Assembly: GCF_000384215.1 (NCBI RefSeq)
Contig: NZ_KB913032.1
Coordinates: 1,761,021-1,825,020, forward strand
Direction of reading: 5' to 3'
DNA: 64,000 nt
DNA from: Amycolatopsis alba DSM 44262
Lineage (GTDB): Bacteria > Actinomycetota > Actinomycetes > Mycobacteriales > Pseudonocardiaceae
A program made the position numbers and the translations under genes. A model generated the notes under the pieces. It was not told where the DNA came from. It ran no database searches and saw nothing but the letters and a program-made list of their open reading frames with translations. This document shows, piece after piece, positions 1 through 8,900 of the stretch (positions are counted from its first letter, which is position 1; the number at the start of each line of letters is the position of its first letter).

Positions 1-75
1 CGCGGTGCCGCCGACGACGTCCTGTTCATGCCAGTTCCCCGCCGTCCGGGCGGGATGGGCCACCCGACGCGTTAG
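1..75 (+). CDS. Possible 3' end of an upstream gene
   Basis: An open frame enters from the left edge and ends at TAG 73-75, giving a 24-residue tail rich in Pro, Gly and Arg. Length and composition are compatible with the C-terminus of a gene that lies outside the window. It lies 60 nt before the response regulator. There is no family signature, so this is only a possibility. Confidence 0.25.
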   Translation, partial: RGAADDVLFMPVPRRPGGMGHPTR

Positions 76-135
76 CGTTCAGGGGCACCGCGGAACTGCA
101 CGCGTCTACTTTCGCTGTCCGAACATGAGGTTTTG

Positions 136-801
136 ATGACACGGGTGATGGTCGTCGAAGACGACGAGAATCTGCGGCTCGCGCTGGTCACGCAGCTGCG
201 ATCGGCGGGTTTCGCCGTCGACGGCGCGGGAGACATCGCGACCGCGGACCGGCTGCTGCGCGGAACGCACCACGACTGCGTGGTGCTGGACCGGATGCTG
301 CCGGACGGCGACGCCATCGAATACGTCCACATGCGACGGCAGCTGGGCTGGCGGGCACCGGTGCTGTTCCTCACCGCCCGCGACGCGCTCGCCGACCGGG
401 TGGCCGGTTTCGAGCACGGCGGCGACGACTACCTCGTGAAACCGTTCGTGATGGCCGAGCTGACCGAGCGGGTGGCCAACCTCTGCCGCCGGTCCGCATT
501 CGACCGGCCCTCGGTGCTGCATCACGAAGACCTGGTGATGGACTGCGCGCGGCGCGAGGTGCGCCGGGCGGGCGTGCTGCTCACGTTGACCAACAAGGAG
601 TACGCGGTGCTCGAATACCTCCTGACCAGGGCCGGGCTGCCGGTGCAGCGGGCGGATCTGATCGAGCACTGCTGGGACGCGCAGGCCGATCCGATGTCCA
701 ATGTGGTCGACGTGGTGGTGAAGCGGTTGCGCCGCAAACTGAAGGAACCCGAACTGATCCACGCCGTCCGCGGGCTCGGCTACCGGCTGGGCACCCGATG
801 A
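136..801 (+). CDS. OmpR-family response regulator
   Basis: DNA-binding response regulator of 221 residues. The receiver domain (about 1-115) shows the acidic pocket VVEDDE, the phosphoacceptor Asp in VVLDRMLPDG, and the conserved Lys in YLVKPF. A winged-helix effector domain follows (about 125-220, ending GLGYRL). ATG 136 is preferred over the adjoining TTG 133, because GAGG lies 6 nt upstream of 136. The stop overlaps the start of the next gene (ATGA, 798-801), so it is translationally coupled to its sensor kinase. The pair lies next to the type VII secretion locus, but the sequence does not show whether it controls that locus. Confidence 0.93.
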   Translation: MTRVMVVEDDENLRLALVTQLRSAGFAVDGAGDIATADRLLRGTHHDCVVLDRMLPDGDAIEYVHMRRQLGWRAPVLFLTARDALADRVAGFEHGGDDYLVKPFVMAELTERVANLCRRSAFDRPSVLHHEDLVMDCARREVRRAGVLLTLTNKEYAVLEYLLTRAGLPVQRADLIEHCWDAQADPMSNVVDVVVKRLRRKLKEPELIHAVRGLGYRLGTR

Positions 802-2051
802 CCACCCACTCCTCGGCCGACCGGCTGCGCAGGCTGCGCTGGACGCTGACCGCGTTGTTCACCGTGATGAACACCGTCGGGCTGGTCCTCTTCGCGTGGC
901 TGCTCATCACCGAGGACGGCGAACAGGGCGAGGAACGGATCGACGCCGACCTCACCCAGGTCACGTCGTCGGTCAGCAGGCTGGTCGCCTTCGACGGCAC
1001 CGTCGACTTCGGGCTGGTCAACACCGACGTCCTGAACGACCGCTGCCCGCAGTTCGCGATCCTGCCCGGCGGCGCGCCGGCGTTCCAGGCGCACCTTTCG
1101 CGGGTGACCTGCGTCCCGATGAGCGATCAGCTCTTGAACGGCCTCGCCACCGAGGCGGTCCGGGGCGGCAAACTGGTGCAGGGTCATCAAAAGGCGACCG
1201 ACGGCGCGGTGGTCAAGGTCCGCGCCGAACCGTTGCGCGACGGCGAAGGCAAGGCGTTCGCCGCCGTGGTCGCGGTGCAGTCGACCGAGGCCGAGGACAC
1301 CGCGCACACCCGGTTCACCTTGCTGGTGATCGGCGGCACCGTGCTGCTGGTCGCCGTCCTGGGTTTCGCGGGCCACCTGCTGTCCGGCCGCTCCATCCGG
1401 CCCGCGGCCGCGGCCCTGCAGCAGCAGGAGGTCCTGCTCGCCGAAACCGCGCACGACCTCCGGACCCCGGTCGCCGCCCTGCGCGCGCTCGCGGAAACCG
1501 CGATGGCCAACCCCGCCCAGTCCGCGGAACTGCTGCCGCGCACGGTGCGGCTGGCCGCGAGAATGGGCGGGATCATCGACGACCTTCTCGTCCGCGCCCG
1601 GCTCGCCGCGGGCGTGGAACAGCTGAACATCCAGCCGATCTGGCTCGACCAGCTGGTGGTGGGCGTGGTCGAGGACACCGCGACCGAAGGCGCGGAAGTC
1701 ACCGTCACGGCAGCGCCCACGAAGGTCAACGCGGATCCCGCGCTCCTGCAACGCGCGATCGGCAACCTCCTGGACAACGCCGTGCGCTACGGCCGCCATC
1801 CGGGCGCGAAGGCGTTCGTGCACCTGACCGTCGCCGGTGGCACCGTGACCGTCGCGGACCACGGCCCCGGTATCGACACCACGATGGCGGACGAGGCTTT
1901 CGACCGGTTCGCCAGCACCGGCGGGTCTTCCGGGCTCGGGCTGTCCATCGTGCGGTGGGTCGCGCAGTCGCACGGCGGCACTCTCGCGGTCTACAACGCC
2001 GACGAGGGCGGCGCGATCTTCGAACTGCGGTTCCCGGTCAGTACTTCCTGA
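798..2051 (+). CDS. Sensor histidine kinase
   Basis: Membrane sensor kinase of 417 residues, partner of the regulator it overlaps by 4 nt. It has an N-terminal membrane segment (about 16-38), an extracytoplasmic sensor region (about 40-175) and a second membrane segment (about 176-198). The dimerisation/phosphoacceptor helix contains HDLRTPVAAL, with His219 as the expected phosphorylated residue. The ATPase part shows the N box (GNLLDNAVRYG), G1 (DHGPGID) and G2 (GLGLSIV). The F box and ATP lid are short but recognisable. No ligand can be inferred from the sensor region. Confidence 0.92.
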   Translation: MTTHSSADRLRRLRWTLTALFTVMNTVGLVLFAWLLITEDGEQGEERIDADLTQVTSSVSRLVAFDGTVDFGLVNTDVLNDRCPQFAILPGGAPAFQAHLSRVTCVPMSDQLLNGLATEAVRGGKLVQGHQKATDGAVVKVRAEPLRDGEGKAFAAVVAVQSTEAEDTAHTRFTLLVIGGTVLLVAVLGFAGHLLSGRSIRPAAAALQQQEVLLAETAHDLRTPVAALRALAETAMANPAQSAELLPRTVRLAARMGGIIDDLLVRARLAAGVEQLNIQPIWLDQLVVGVVEDTATEGAEVTVTAAPTKVNADPALLQRAIGNLLDNAVRYGRHPGAKAFVHLTVAGGTVTVADHGPGIDTTMADEAFDRFASTGGSSGLGLSIVRWVAQSHGGTLAVYNADEGGAIFELRFPVSTS

Positions 2052-2066
2052 GTGAAGGAGCGACGG

Positions 2067-2423
2067 ATGACCTTCGACATCATCGGCCTGTGCCGCGAGG
2101 AACCCGGCCCCGCCACCGTCGTCCCGGCACTGGCGGCGGCGGGCGGGGAGCTGCGGGCGGACATCCGCGACGAGCCGCCGCTCATCCGGCTTCTGCATCC
2201 CGACGGCAGGCTCTTGACCACCGTCGAGGACGTCCATCTGGTCCGGGTCGAAGGCGAAGCTCGGCGGCTGCTCGGCATCGGCGAAGACGTCGAGGTGCCG
2301 CATCCGGTGTGGTGGGTGGAGGTCTGGGCGCCCGGCGACGATCCCGAAGCGGAGACGGCCGCCAGGGCGTTCACCACGGCGCTGGTCGCCGGGACCGGGG
2401 GCCTGTCGTGGTCGAACCGGTGA
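2067..2423 (+). CDS. Hypothetical protein preceding the DUF6177-type gene
   Basis: A 118-residue soluble protein with no signal peptide, membrane segment or catalytic motif. ATG 2067 is chosen over in-frame GTG 2052 because GAAGGAG (2054-2060) sits 6 nt upstream of it. It overlaps the following DUF6177-type gene by 16 nt, so the two are probably translated together. Its acidic, Trp-containing middle (PHPVWWVEVW) has no assignment I can make. Genes of this size accompany DUF6177 genes in actinobacterial type VII loci (from memory), which suggests an accessory role in secretion. Confidence 0.75.
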   Translation: MTFDIIGLCREEPGPATVVPALAAAGGELRADIRDEPPLIRLLHPDGRLLTTVEDVHLVRVEGEARRLLGIGEDVEVPHPVWWVEVWAPGDDPEAETAARAFTTALVAGTGGLSWSNR

Positions 2424-3346
2424 AGGAAGCGGTGGTCTTCGAGCAGTTCCGCACCGTGGTCCCCGCTTCCCCCAGGCTGATCGAAGCCGCGTGGACGGCC
2501 GTCGAGTCCGGGCGGACCCTGCAGGTGGTCACCGCCGGGCACAGCGAAATCACGTACCCGCTGGAAAAGCTGCTCGGGGAGATCCGCGGCGAGTGGGTGG
2601 TGCGCGACGACCGTGGGCGGCATCGCGACGGACTCAGCGGGATCCCGCTGACCTGGGACGGCGGCCGCTACGCGCGTGATCCCGGCGTACCTGCTTCTCC
2701 CCTCGGCCCCGCACCGGATTCGGGTGAGCTGGAGGTGCGGATCGCCGCTTTGCACCCGGACGGGGAACCGCTTCGGCTTGGCAAGATCGTCGAGGCCGTC
2801 GCGACGGTGCTCACCGGCGCCGGACCGGCGGGCTGGGGTGTCGCCGAGCCGGCGACGGAACCCTGGTCGGCGGACGACCTCGCCGCGTTCTGCCGGGATC
2901 GCGCGCCCGAATCGAGCGGTCTGGTCTTCGTCGGCCCCGGTGTCACCGGACGGCTTGGAGTGTCCACAGTGGATGGCGGCGTGCTCGAAGAGATCGAGCT
3001 CAGCGGCCCGCCTGCCGGAACGGTGCGGCAAGAGGTCATCGAGGCGCTGGCCGGGGCACTCGCCGGGCTCGTCCGGTCGATGGTGGTCGCCGCGCACCCC
3101 GGCAGGCGGGACGGCCTGCGGACCAGTACGCCGACCTTGCCCGCCGTGCCCTACGGCGTCCTCATCGGCCACGAGATCCTCGGCAAGAAGAAGTCACTTC
3201 CGGACGCCGAAGTGAGGATGCTCGGCTCCGAAGGCCGTGAGGCCGCCTGGTTCCGGCTCGACTCCGGCCGTCGATCCCCGTTCGAGGAACTCGACGACGT
3301 CCTGCGGCACTTCGTCGGCGCCGCGGGCCAGGACACAAGTCCGTGA
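2408..3346 (+). CDS. DUF6177-family protein, type VII secretion-associated
   Basis: A 312-residue protein of unknown function. The N-terminal part matches the DUF6177 pattern as I remember it: a Val-rich VVPAS segment, LQVVTAGH, then WVVRDDRG and DGLSGIPLTWDGG. GTG 2408 is the first sensible start and overlaps the previous gene. The frame is open far upstream, but that part is the antisense-like shadow of the kinase gene. The family is found near ESX/type VII genes, which fits this location. The last two codons and stop (Ser-Pro-TGA, 3338-3346) lie at the edge of an intergenic palindrome arm, so the element appears to have supplied the C-terminus. Confidence 0.75.
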   Translation: MVEPVKEAVVFEQFRTVVPASPRLIEAAWTAVESGRTLQVVTAGHSEITYPLEKLLGEIRGEWVVRDDRGRHRDGLSGIPLTWDGGRYARDPGVPASPLGPAPDSGELEVRIAALHPDGEPLRLGKIVEAVATVLTGAGPAGWGVAEPATEPWSADDLAAFCRDRAPESSGLVFVGPGVTGRLGVSTVDGGVLEEIELSGPPAGTVRQEVIEALAGALAGLVRSMVVAAHPGRRDGLRTSTPTLPAVPYGVLIGHEILGKKKSLPDAEVRMLGSEGREAAWFRLDSGRRSPFEELDDVLRHFVGAAGQDTSP

Positions 3347-3720
3347 AGGCCTCCTTGAGGGACTTGAATCCATGCAGTGGCGCGCAGCGTCTCCGTTGAG
3401 GGTGGCGGCGGGGGCATGGATGGACCTCAAGGAGGCCCGGTATTTGTTCACCTACCCGACGGGGGAAGATTCCGGACGTTCAACGGCCTGAATCTTCCCC
3501 CGTCGACCACACCGCCGCCCAGCACAAGCCCCGCCCAGCACCAAGACGAAACAGCGCCCGCCTGTGAAGGATTGAGACGTTCACTATCCCAAATCCCCTC
3601 ATCAACGAGACCGAGCGTGGAGGATTCAGGACGCTGAACGTCCCAAATCCTCCACACCCGACCGCCAACCGCACCAACGGGTAAGCAAATACTGGTCCCT
3701 CAAGGAGGCCTTCACGGACT
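3339..3720. repeat. Composite nested palindrome between convergent genes
   Basis: This region holds no gene. Its ends are the two arms of the GTCCGTGAAGGCCTCC family (3339-3364, and inverted 3694-3720), separated by about 330 nt. Inside are related stem-loops. One has perfect 13-nt arms (3460-3472 and 3490-3502, core GGGGGAAGATTC). A second is bounded by GGAGGATT and AATCCTCC (about 3617-3651). A more degenerate third lies at about 3566-3600. All three have a GACG-T-AAC-like loop. An extra half arm, CCTCAAGGAGGCC, is at 3425-3437. It probably acts as a bidirectional terminator. Confidence 0.7.
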
Positions 3721-3742
3721 ACCCGAAGCAACGGGCTGGGGC

Positions 3743-5908
3743 TCAGGTGCGCGGGTAGCGCCGCGCCCATTCAGCGGCATAGCGTCGGTCCTCCGACGGC
3801 GGCTGCGCCGAGAAGTGCCAGAAAGCGTCCCCTGCGACGGTTTCCACCAGGTCGGCCGCTTCCAGCCTGCCGAGCCACTCCGGCGGCAGGCCGGGGATCC
3901 CGGCCCGCGCGCCGACCACCGCGCCGGCGATCGCGCCCGTGATCGCGCTGCGGCCGGAATGGTCGACGGCGGCCTGCATCGCCCACCGGGGGTCGAAGAA
4001 CCGTCGCGACACCGCGATCATGGTCCGGCCCAAGGCGTCGACGGCGGTGTGTCCCGTGCCGACGGCGTCGAGTTCGTCGGGATCGGCGCGCACCAGCTCC
4101 CCTCGCGCGCGCACCGCGTTGGCCAGCGTGTCGGTCACCGGACCGCGGGCCGGCCCGCGCCGCAGGATCTCCCGGAGCAGGGTGTGCGGCGGCAGCGGGT
4201 CCCCGTGCCGGAACAACCGGCCGAACAGCGCGGCCACCGCCGCGGCCGCTTCGGCGGTGGGCCCGTCGGCGCCCCCGCCCGCCGCCAGCAGGCTCGCCAC
4301 CCGTGCCGCCGCGTCCGCATCGGCACCGGGGCCACCGCCGCAGAGCGCCGCGACCATTCCGGGCACCAGGAAGGCGACGTCGGATCCGCCCGACGGCCCG
4401 GCTTCCCCCGGCACCCGAAGTTCCGGGACCTGGGAGAGCCAGCCGTCGTACTCCCCGCGCTGGGCGTCCTGCCAGCGCTGCACGGACAGCGCGCCCATCG
4501 CCATCAGGCCGCCCGGCGCGGCGCCGCTGAACCCGGCGGGCAGGCCCCGCATCAGACCCTCGGTGTGGAACAGCAGCTGCCGGGTCAGCGGGCCGATCGT
4601 CCCGGCGGGTTCGAGGACGCCGTCTTCGCCGAACCGTGCCCTGATCTCGGGCAGGCTCATCGTGTCGACCGCCGAGCCCAGTGACTCGCCGATGGCGAAT
4701 CCGGCGAACGCGCCCACGACGCGGTGCCAGGCGAAACCGTGACCGTCGGCGTCCTGGCGGAAGAACTTGCCGGAGGACGCCGCCTGCGGCCGGACCCGCC
4801 CCGCCGCGTCGTATCCCCTGGCCAGGCCGTTGGCCCGCAGGTCGGACGGCCATCGCTGCGCGGAGACGTCGTCGTCCGGCGAAGGGACACCGACGGACGC
4901 CACGCTGTTGCGCAGCTCCCAAGCCCGGCCGCGGACGAACCGCTCGCAGTCCTCGACGGACAGTTCGAATCCGGCGGCCCTGGCCTTGGCCGCCGCTTCC
5001 GGGAGTCCGGAGACGGGCTCGGCGAGCCCCGCTTCCACCCGGATCCCCTCCGCCGCGATCGCCACTTCCTCGGAGTACTCGGGCGAGAGCTCCACGACCC
5101 GGATCTCCGCCCGGAAGTCCGGCCACCGCTCACGGGCACGCGCCAGCTCACCGTCGCCGACCACGTCCGACGGAAACGTCCCCGGATTGATCGACAACCC
5201 GGCCCCCGGAAACTCCGCGGCGAAAGACAGCACGTCCGCCCGCACCCATTTCGAGGTGCCCGGCGGCAGCCTCCGGCGAGAGCTGAACACCGTCATCGTG
5301 CGCGGGTTCTCCTGCCACAGCCCGGAAACCGGCTGCTCGGTCCGGTGGTCGACCGGGTAGTAGACCTCCGCGCGCAGCAGCCCGGCGAGATAGCGCGGCC
5401 GGTCGAACCGTCCCGTCGTCAGGCAGCCGAGCAGCTGTTCCAGGGCGGTGTCCATGGCCGGGTGGCCGAGCCGTTCGGGGCCGAGGCGGTAAGCGGGGTT
5501 GACCCTGATCTCGCCGCTTCCGCCGTTCCGCCACGCCATGACGGCATCGGGCGGGACGCCGAGGTGGGCGACGCCGCCGCGCGCGAACTCGGGTTCCACG
5601 ATCTCCTGCCAGTCGTCCTGACCGGCGACGGCCACCGCGACACTCGGCCCGGTCCCGTCGGGGCCGGGATCCGGATGCCGGAGACTGCCGTCCCCGCGCA
5701 CGATCAACGCGGGTTTGGGGACGAGGGCCGCGAGCCGTTCTCCGCCGTCCAGCGCGCGGACAGCGTCGTAGGGCACCAGCCAGCCCTCCGGGATCCGCAG
5801 CAGGTTCTCGTGATCGACCCGGACCGCGTGCTCCCCGCTGGTCAGATCGACCGGATTGCCCGCCCGCAGCCACTGTTCGACCTTGGCGATCGCTTCGGAA
5901 GCCCGCAC
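3743..5908 (-). CDS. YrhB/SseB-like plus ADP-ribosylglycohydrolase-fold protein, metal ligands lost (putative immunity)
   Basis: A protein of 721 residues, directly downstream (23 nt) of the giant secreted toxin gene. GTG 5908 is chosen because GGGAGGA (5915-5921) is 6 nt upstream; the frame opens further back with no ribosome site. The N-terminal 100 residues resemble Imm35/YrhB (GWLVPYD). Residues about 140-240 resemble SseB (GLSINPGT). From about 395 to the end the ADP-ribosylglycohydrolase fold is clear: GAFAGFAIGESLG, then TEGLMRGLPAGF, and HSGRSAITGAIAGAVVGA. The usual TDDT ligands are replaced (GPLTR, 439-443) and the usual D-x-D in HSGDSD is Arg653/Ala655. It should bind metal poorly and probably acts as a binding protein rather than a hydrolase (inference). 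Confidence 0.75.
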   Translation of the reverse strand: MRASEAIAKVEQWLRAGNPVDLTSGEHAVRVDHENLLRIPEGWLVPYDAVRALDGGERLAALVPKPALIVRGDGSLRHPDPGPDGTGPSVAVAVAGQDDWQEIVEPEFARGGVAHLGVPPDAVMAWRNGGSGEIRVNPAYRLGPERLGHPAMDTALEQLLGCLTTGRFDRPRYLAGLLRAEVYYPVDHRTEQPVSGLWQENPRTMTVFSSRRRLPPGTSKWVRADVLSFAAEFPGAGLSINPGTFPSDVVGDGELARARERWPDFRAEIRVVELSPEYSEEVAIAAEGIRVEAGLAEPVSGLPEAAAKARAAGFELSVEDCERFVRGRAWELRNSVASVGVPSPDDDVSAQRWPSDLRANGLARGYDAAGRVRPQAASSGKFFRQDADGHGFAWHRVVGAFAGFAIGESLGSAVDTMSLPEIRARFGEDGVLEPAGTIGPLTRQLLFHTEGLMRGLPAGFSGAAPGGLMAMGALSVQRWQDAQRGEYDGWLSQVPELRVPGEAGPSGGSDVAFLVPGMVAALCGGGPGADADAAARVASLLAAGGGADGPTAEAAAAVAALFGRLFRHGDPLPPHTLLREILRRGPARGPVTDTLANAVRARGELVRADPDELDAVGTGHTAVDALGRTMIAVSRRFFDPRWAMQAAVDHSGRSAITGAIAGAVVGARAGIPGLPPEWLGRLEAADLVETVAGDAFWHFSAQPPSEDRRYAAEWARRYPRT

Positions 5909-5931
5909 GATCGATCCTCCCGCCGTGTCCC

Positions 5932-8900
5932 TCACTTGAACTCCCTCACCAGTTTCCACTCGTGGTCCCAGATCCGGGCGGGCCAGGTCTGCCCGGCGAT
6001 CCGGCCCAGCCGCTGGATCTCCTCCAGCCGGTCGCGGGCCCCGCCTGCCGCCTCTTCGCCGATCCCGGTCGCGACGAGCATCCGCGTCAGCCAGGCCGGA
6101 TCGATCGCCCGGATCGCCGCGAGCACGTCCGCGTCGAAGGGTTCATCGAACCAGGCGGCCACGAAACCGGATCTGATCCCGCCGAGCGGATCGGCGTAGT
6201 CCGGGAAGGACTGGCCGTTGTCGATCACGATCGCTTCCCCGGCGGGACCGGTCAGGGTGTCGTTCGCGCTCCTGTCCAGGCTGGCCGCGACGTAGTCCAG
6301 GAAGGCGATCAGCTGTTGCTGCTCGCGCGGATACGCCGACACTTCGAGGGCGGGACCCGCGTCGTCCCGCCACACCTGGCTGGACCCCGGCCCCGACGGG
6401 CCGTCGATGTACGCGGTCGGGGGAACGGCGTCCGAGCCGACCGCTTTGGCGAGCCGGTACATCGCGTTCTCGCGATAGCCCTGTCCCGCCTGGGGAAGAT
6501 GCGAACCGAGCGCACGCGTCTCCCCCGAAGCCGGTTTGTAGATCGTGCGCGGATGCTCTTCGTAGGTCAGGTGATAGGTGGTGTTGGCGCTCTGCCGCCC
6601 GTCACCGAACTCGACGCAGCCGACCGGTTCGGCGGCGGCCATGGCCGCTTCGGCCGCGTCACCGAAGGATTCCGGCTCCGACGGCGGGGGCGACGGCAGG
6701 CCGCGTTTCGTCGCCTCGTCGAACAGCTCGGCCTGTCGCCGCTGGATCGCCACCTCCAGGGCTTCCTCGTCACGAGAGAGCGGGCGCCCCTCTTCCTCGG
6801 CCCGGCCGACGAGCTCGGCGACGGCATCGTCGAGCTCGCGGGCGGTGTCCGCGACCTCCTCTATCGCTTTCAGCCTCAGCTGGAGCTCGACGAGCTGCCC
6901 GTTCGGCGTCCGCAAGATGAGCCGGAGGTCGCGGTAGCCGTCGTGGCACGGCCGGAAGAACCGGTCTTCGAGGCCGACGATCTCCATCGGATCGGAGGCG
7001 AGCCGCTCCCGCAGCACGTCCAGGGCCTGATAGACCCAGGAGATCTTGTCGAACGCCACGGACGCGGTGTCACCGTGACCAGCCGTGCCACCGGCGGCTT
7101 CGGCCAGCCAGCAGGCGAGCTCGTTCAGCAGCTCCCGATCCTCCTGCCGGAGCGGGGAGACAGGTTCCGACGGCAGGCTGTCCGGGAAACCGTCGATGCT
7201 CTCACGCACGGCCCGGACCGCCGCCCACTGCGCGTCGGTCAGCTCGATCGAGCCCGGCGGGGGCAGCAGCACGCTCTCGCGCAGGATCGCCTCGGCGCCG
7301 CGTTCCGCGACCTCGGCGGCCGCCTCCCGCTTGAGCACGGCGTCCACTTCGGACGGTCCGAGCCGTACTTCGTCGTCCTTGCCGTTGTACCCCTGTTCCC
7401 GGCCCAGCTCCAGGAACGACCGGTATCGGGCGTCTCCCTCCGGCGAGACGACCACGACCCGTGACCGCGGCCGGAGTTCCGGCTCCGGCAGGTGGAGATC
7501 CCCTCTCGGCGGCTGGACGCCCTTCGGCACGCCGACGGGCGGAAGATCCACGTCGGTGAAGGGCAGCAGAGAGAGTTCGACGGGGTGTTCGGGCAGGCTC
7601 AGCAACCAGCCGTCCTGCGGGTCGAGGAACACGATCCTGCCGTCGTCGTTGGCCACCAGCGCGACGTGCCGCCTGGTGGCGCCGTTCGCCGCGATGTACT
7701 CCATGGCCAGCACGGCCATCGCGCCGGAGGGCCGGTCCATCATCGCGGCGATGACACTGTCGTAACTCGCGCCGTGGCTCTCGTCCCAGATCCCGCCGAG
7801 CCGGTCCGAGATGTAGGCGAGGTTGCCCAGCACCACCGAATCCGCGGGCCGGAGCGGCGGAGCGGTCACGTCCTCGCCGCGCTGCCGCCGCACGTAGTAG
7901 ACGACGTCGCGGGTGCAGTTGGTCCGGTAGCCGTCCCGGTACGCGTCCGGCTCGTGGTAGCCGGGGTTGGTCCGGGGCAGTTCGGGATGGTGTTCCCGGA
8001 TGTACCGCGCGATGCCGTACCTGCCCGCGCTCGGGACACCCGCGTGGATCGCGGGCAGGGAGTGCAGTTCCGTGCTCCCGATCAGCGGGTCGACATAGCG
8101 ATCGGACGAGCCCTGCCATCCGCCGCGGTACCGGAGATGCCGGACGGCGGCTTCCTCGGCCGCTTTCGCTTCGGGATCCTCGCCGGGATGGCGGGGCGCG
8201 TTCGGGGCCGGGTCGAGTTCCTTCGGCCACTCCGGCGAGTTCAGCCAGAGGTACTTGTCGACGGCGTTGCTCAGGTCGGCGTTCGCCTCCCAGACCAGCG
8301 AGCCCTTCCCGGCCTCGAGGTAGGCGGCCGCCCGCTCGGCGAGCGCGACGAGCTCCTTGATCGCCAGCCGCCGCTCACCGAGCGTCCGGTAGTCGCCCCA
8401 GTCCCGGCGGAGCTTGCCCGGCTCCAGCCTGGCTGCTTCCGCGTCGAGAGAACGCCGCAGCTCCCGGAGCGCTTCTTGATAAGCGCTCGCCCAGTCGCCG
8501 TAGGGATATTCGTGCGCTTTGATCCTGATCGCGGTGAACGTCGGTGCCGTCGTGCTCGACGGCACGGCCGACCGGCTCGCCCGCCCCAGCTCGGCCGCCA
8601 CCGCCGCGGCGGAGAGGATCACCTGGGAGTCCACGAAAGCCGAGGTGGCCGTCTGCGCCGCCGCGCGATCGGCGGCCTTCCCCTGGTTGGTCTCGGCGAT
8701 GTCCTTGTCGCCGAGTTCCAGTTCGTGCCCTCGGTGCCACGCCTTGCGCCAGCCGACCAGCGGCCCGGTGAACCCCACCGCCAGCGCGGCCAGCGCGAGT
8801 GACGGGCTGACACCGAACAACTCCACGAACCCGACCGTCACCCCCGCGCTGCCGACCGAAAGTCTCGTGTAGGCCTTCACGAATTCGACGCGCGGCGTGA

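Noticed and set aside
896..2407. Upstream part of the open frame that contains the DUF6177-type gene
   Set aside because: It lies in another frame of the kinase gene, is extremely rich in Arg/Pro/Gly and has no protein-like features; only 2408-3346 is real.
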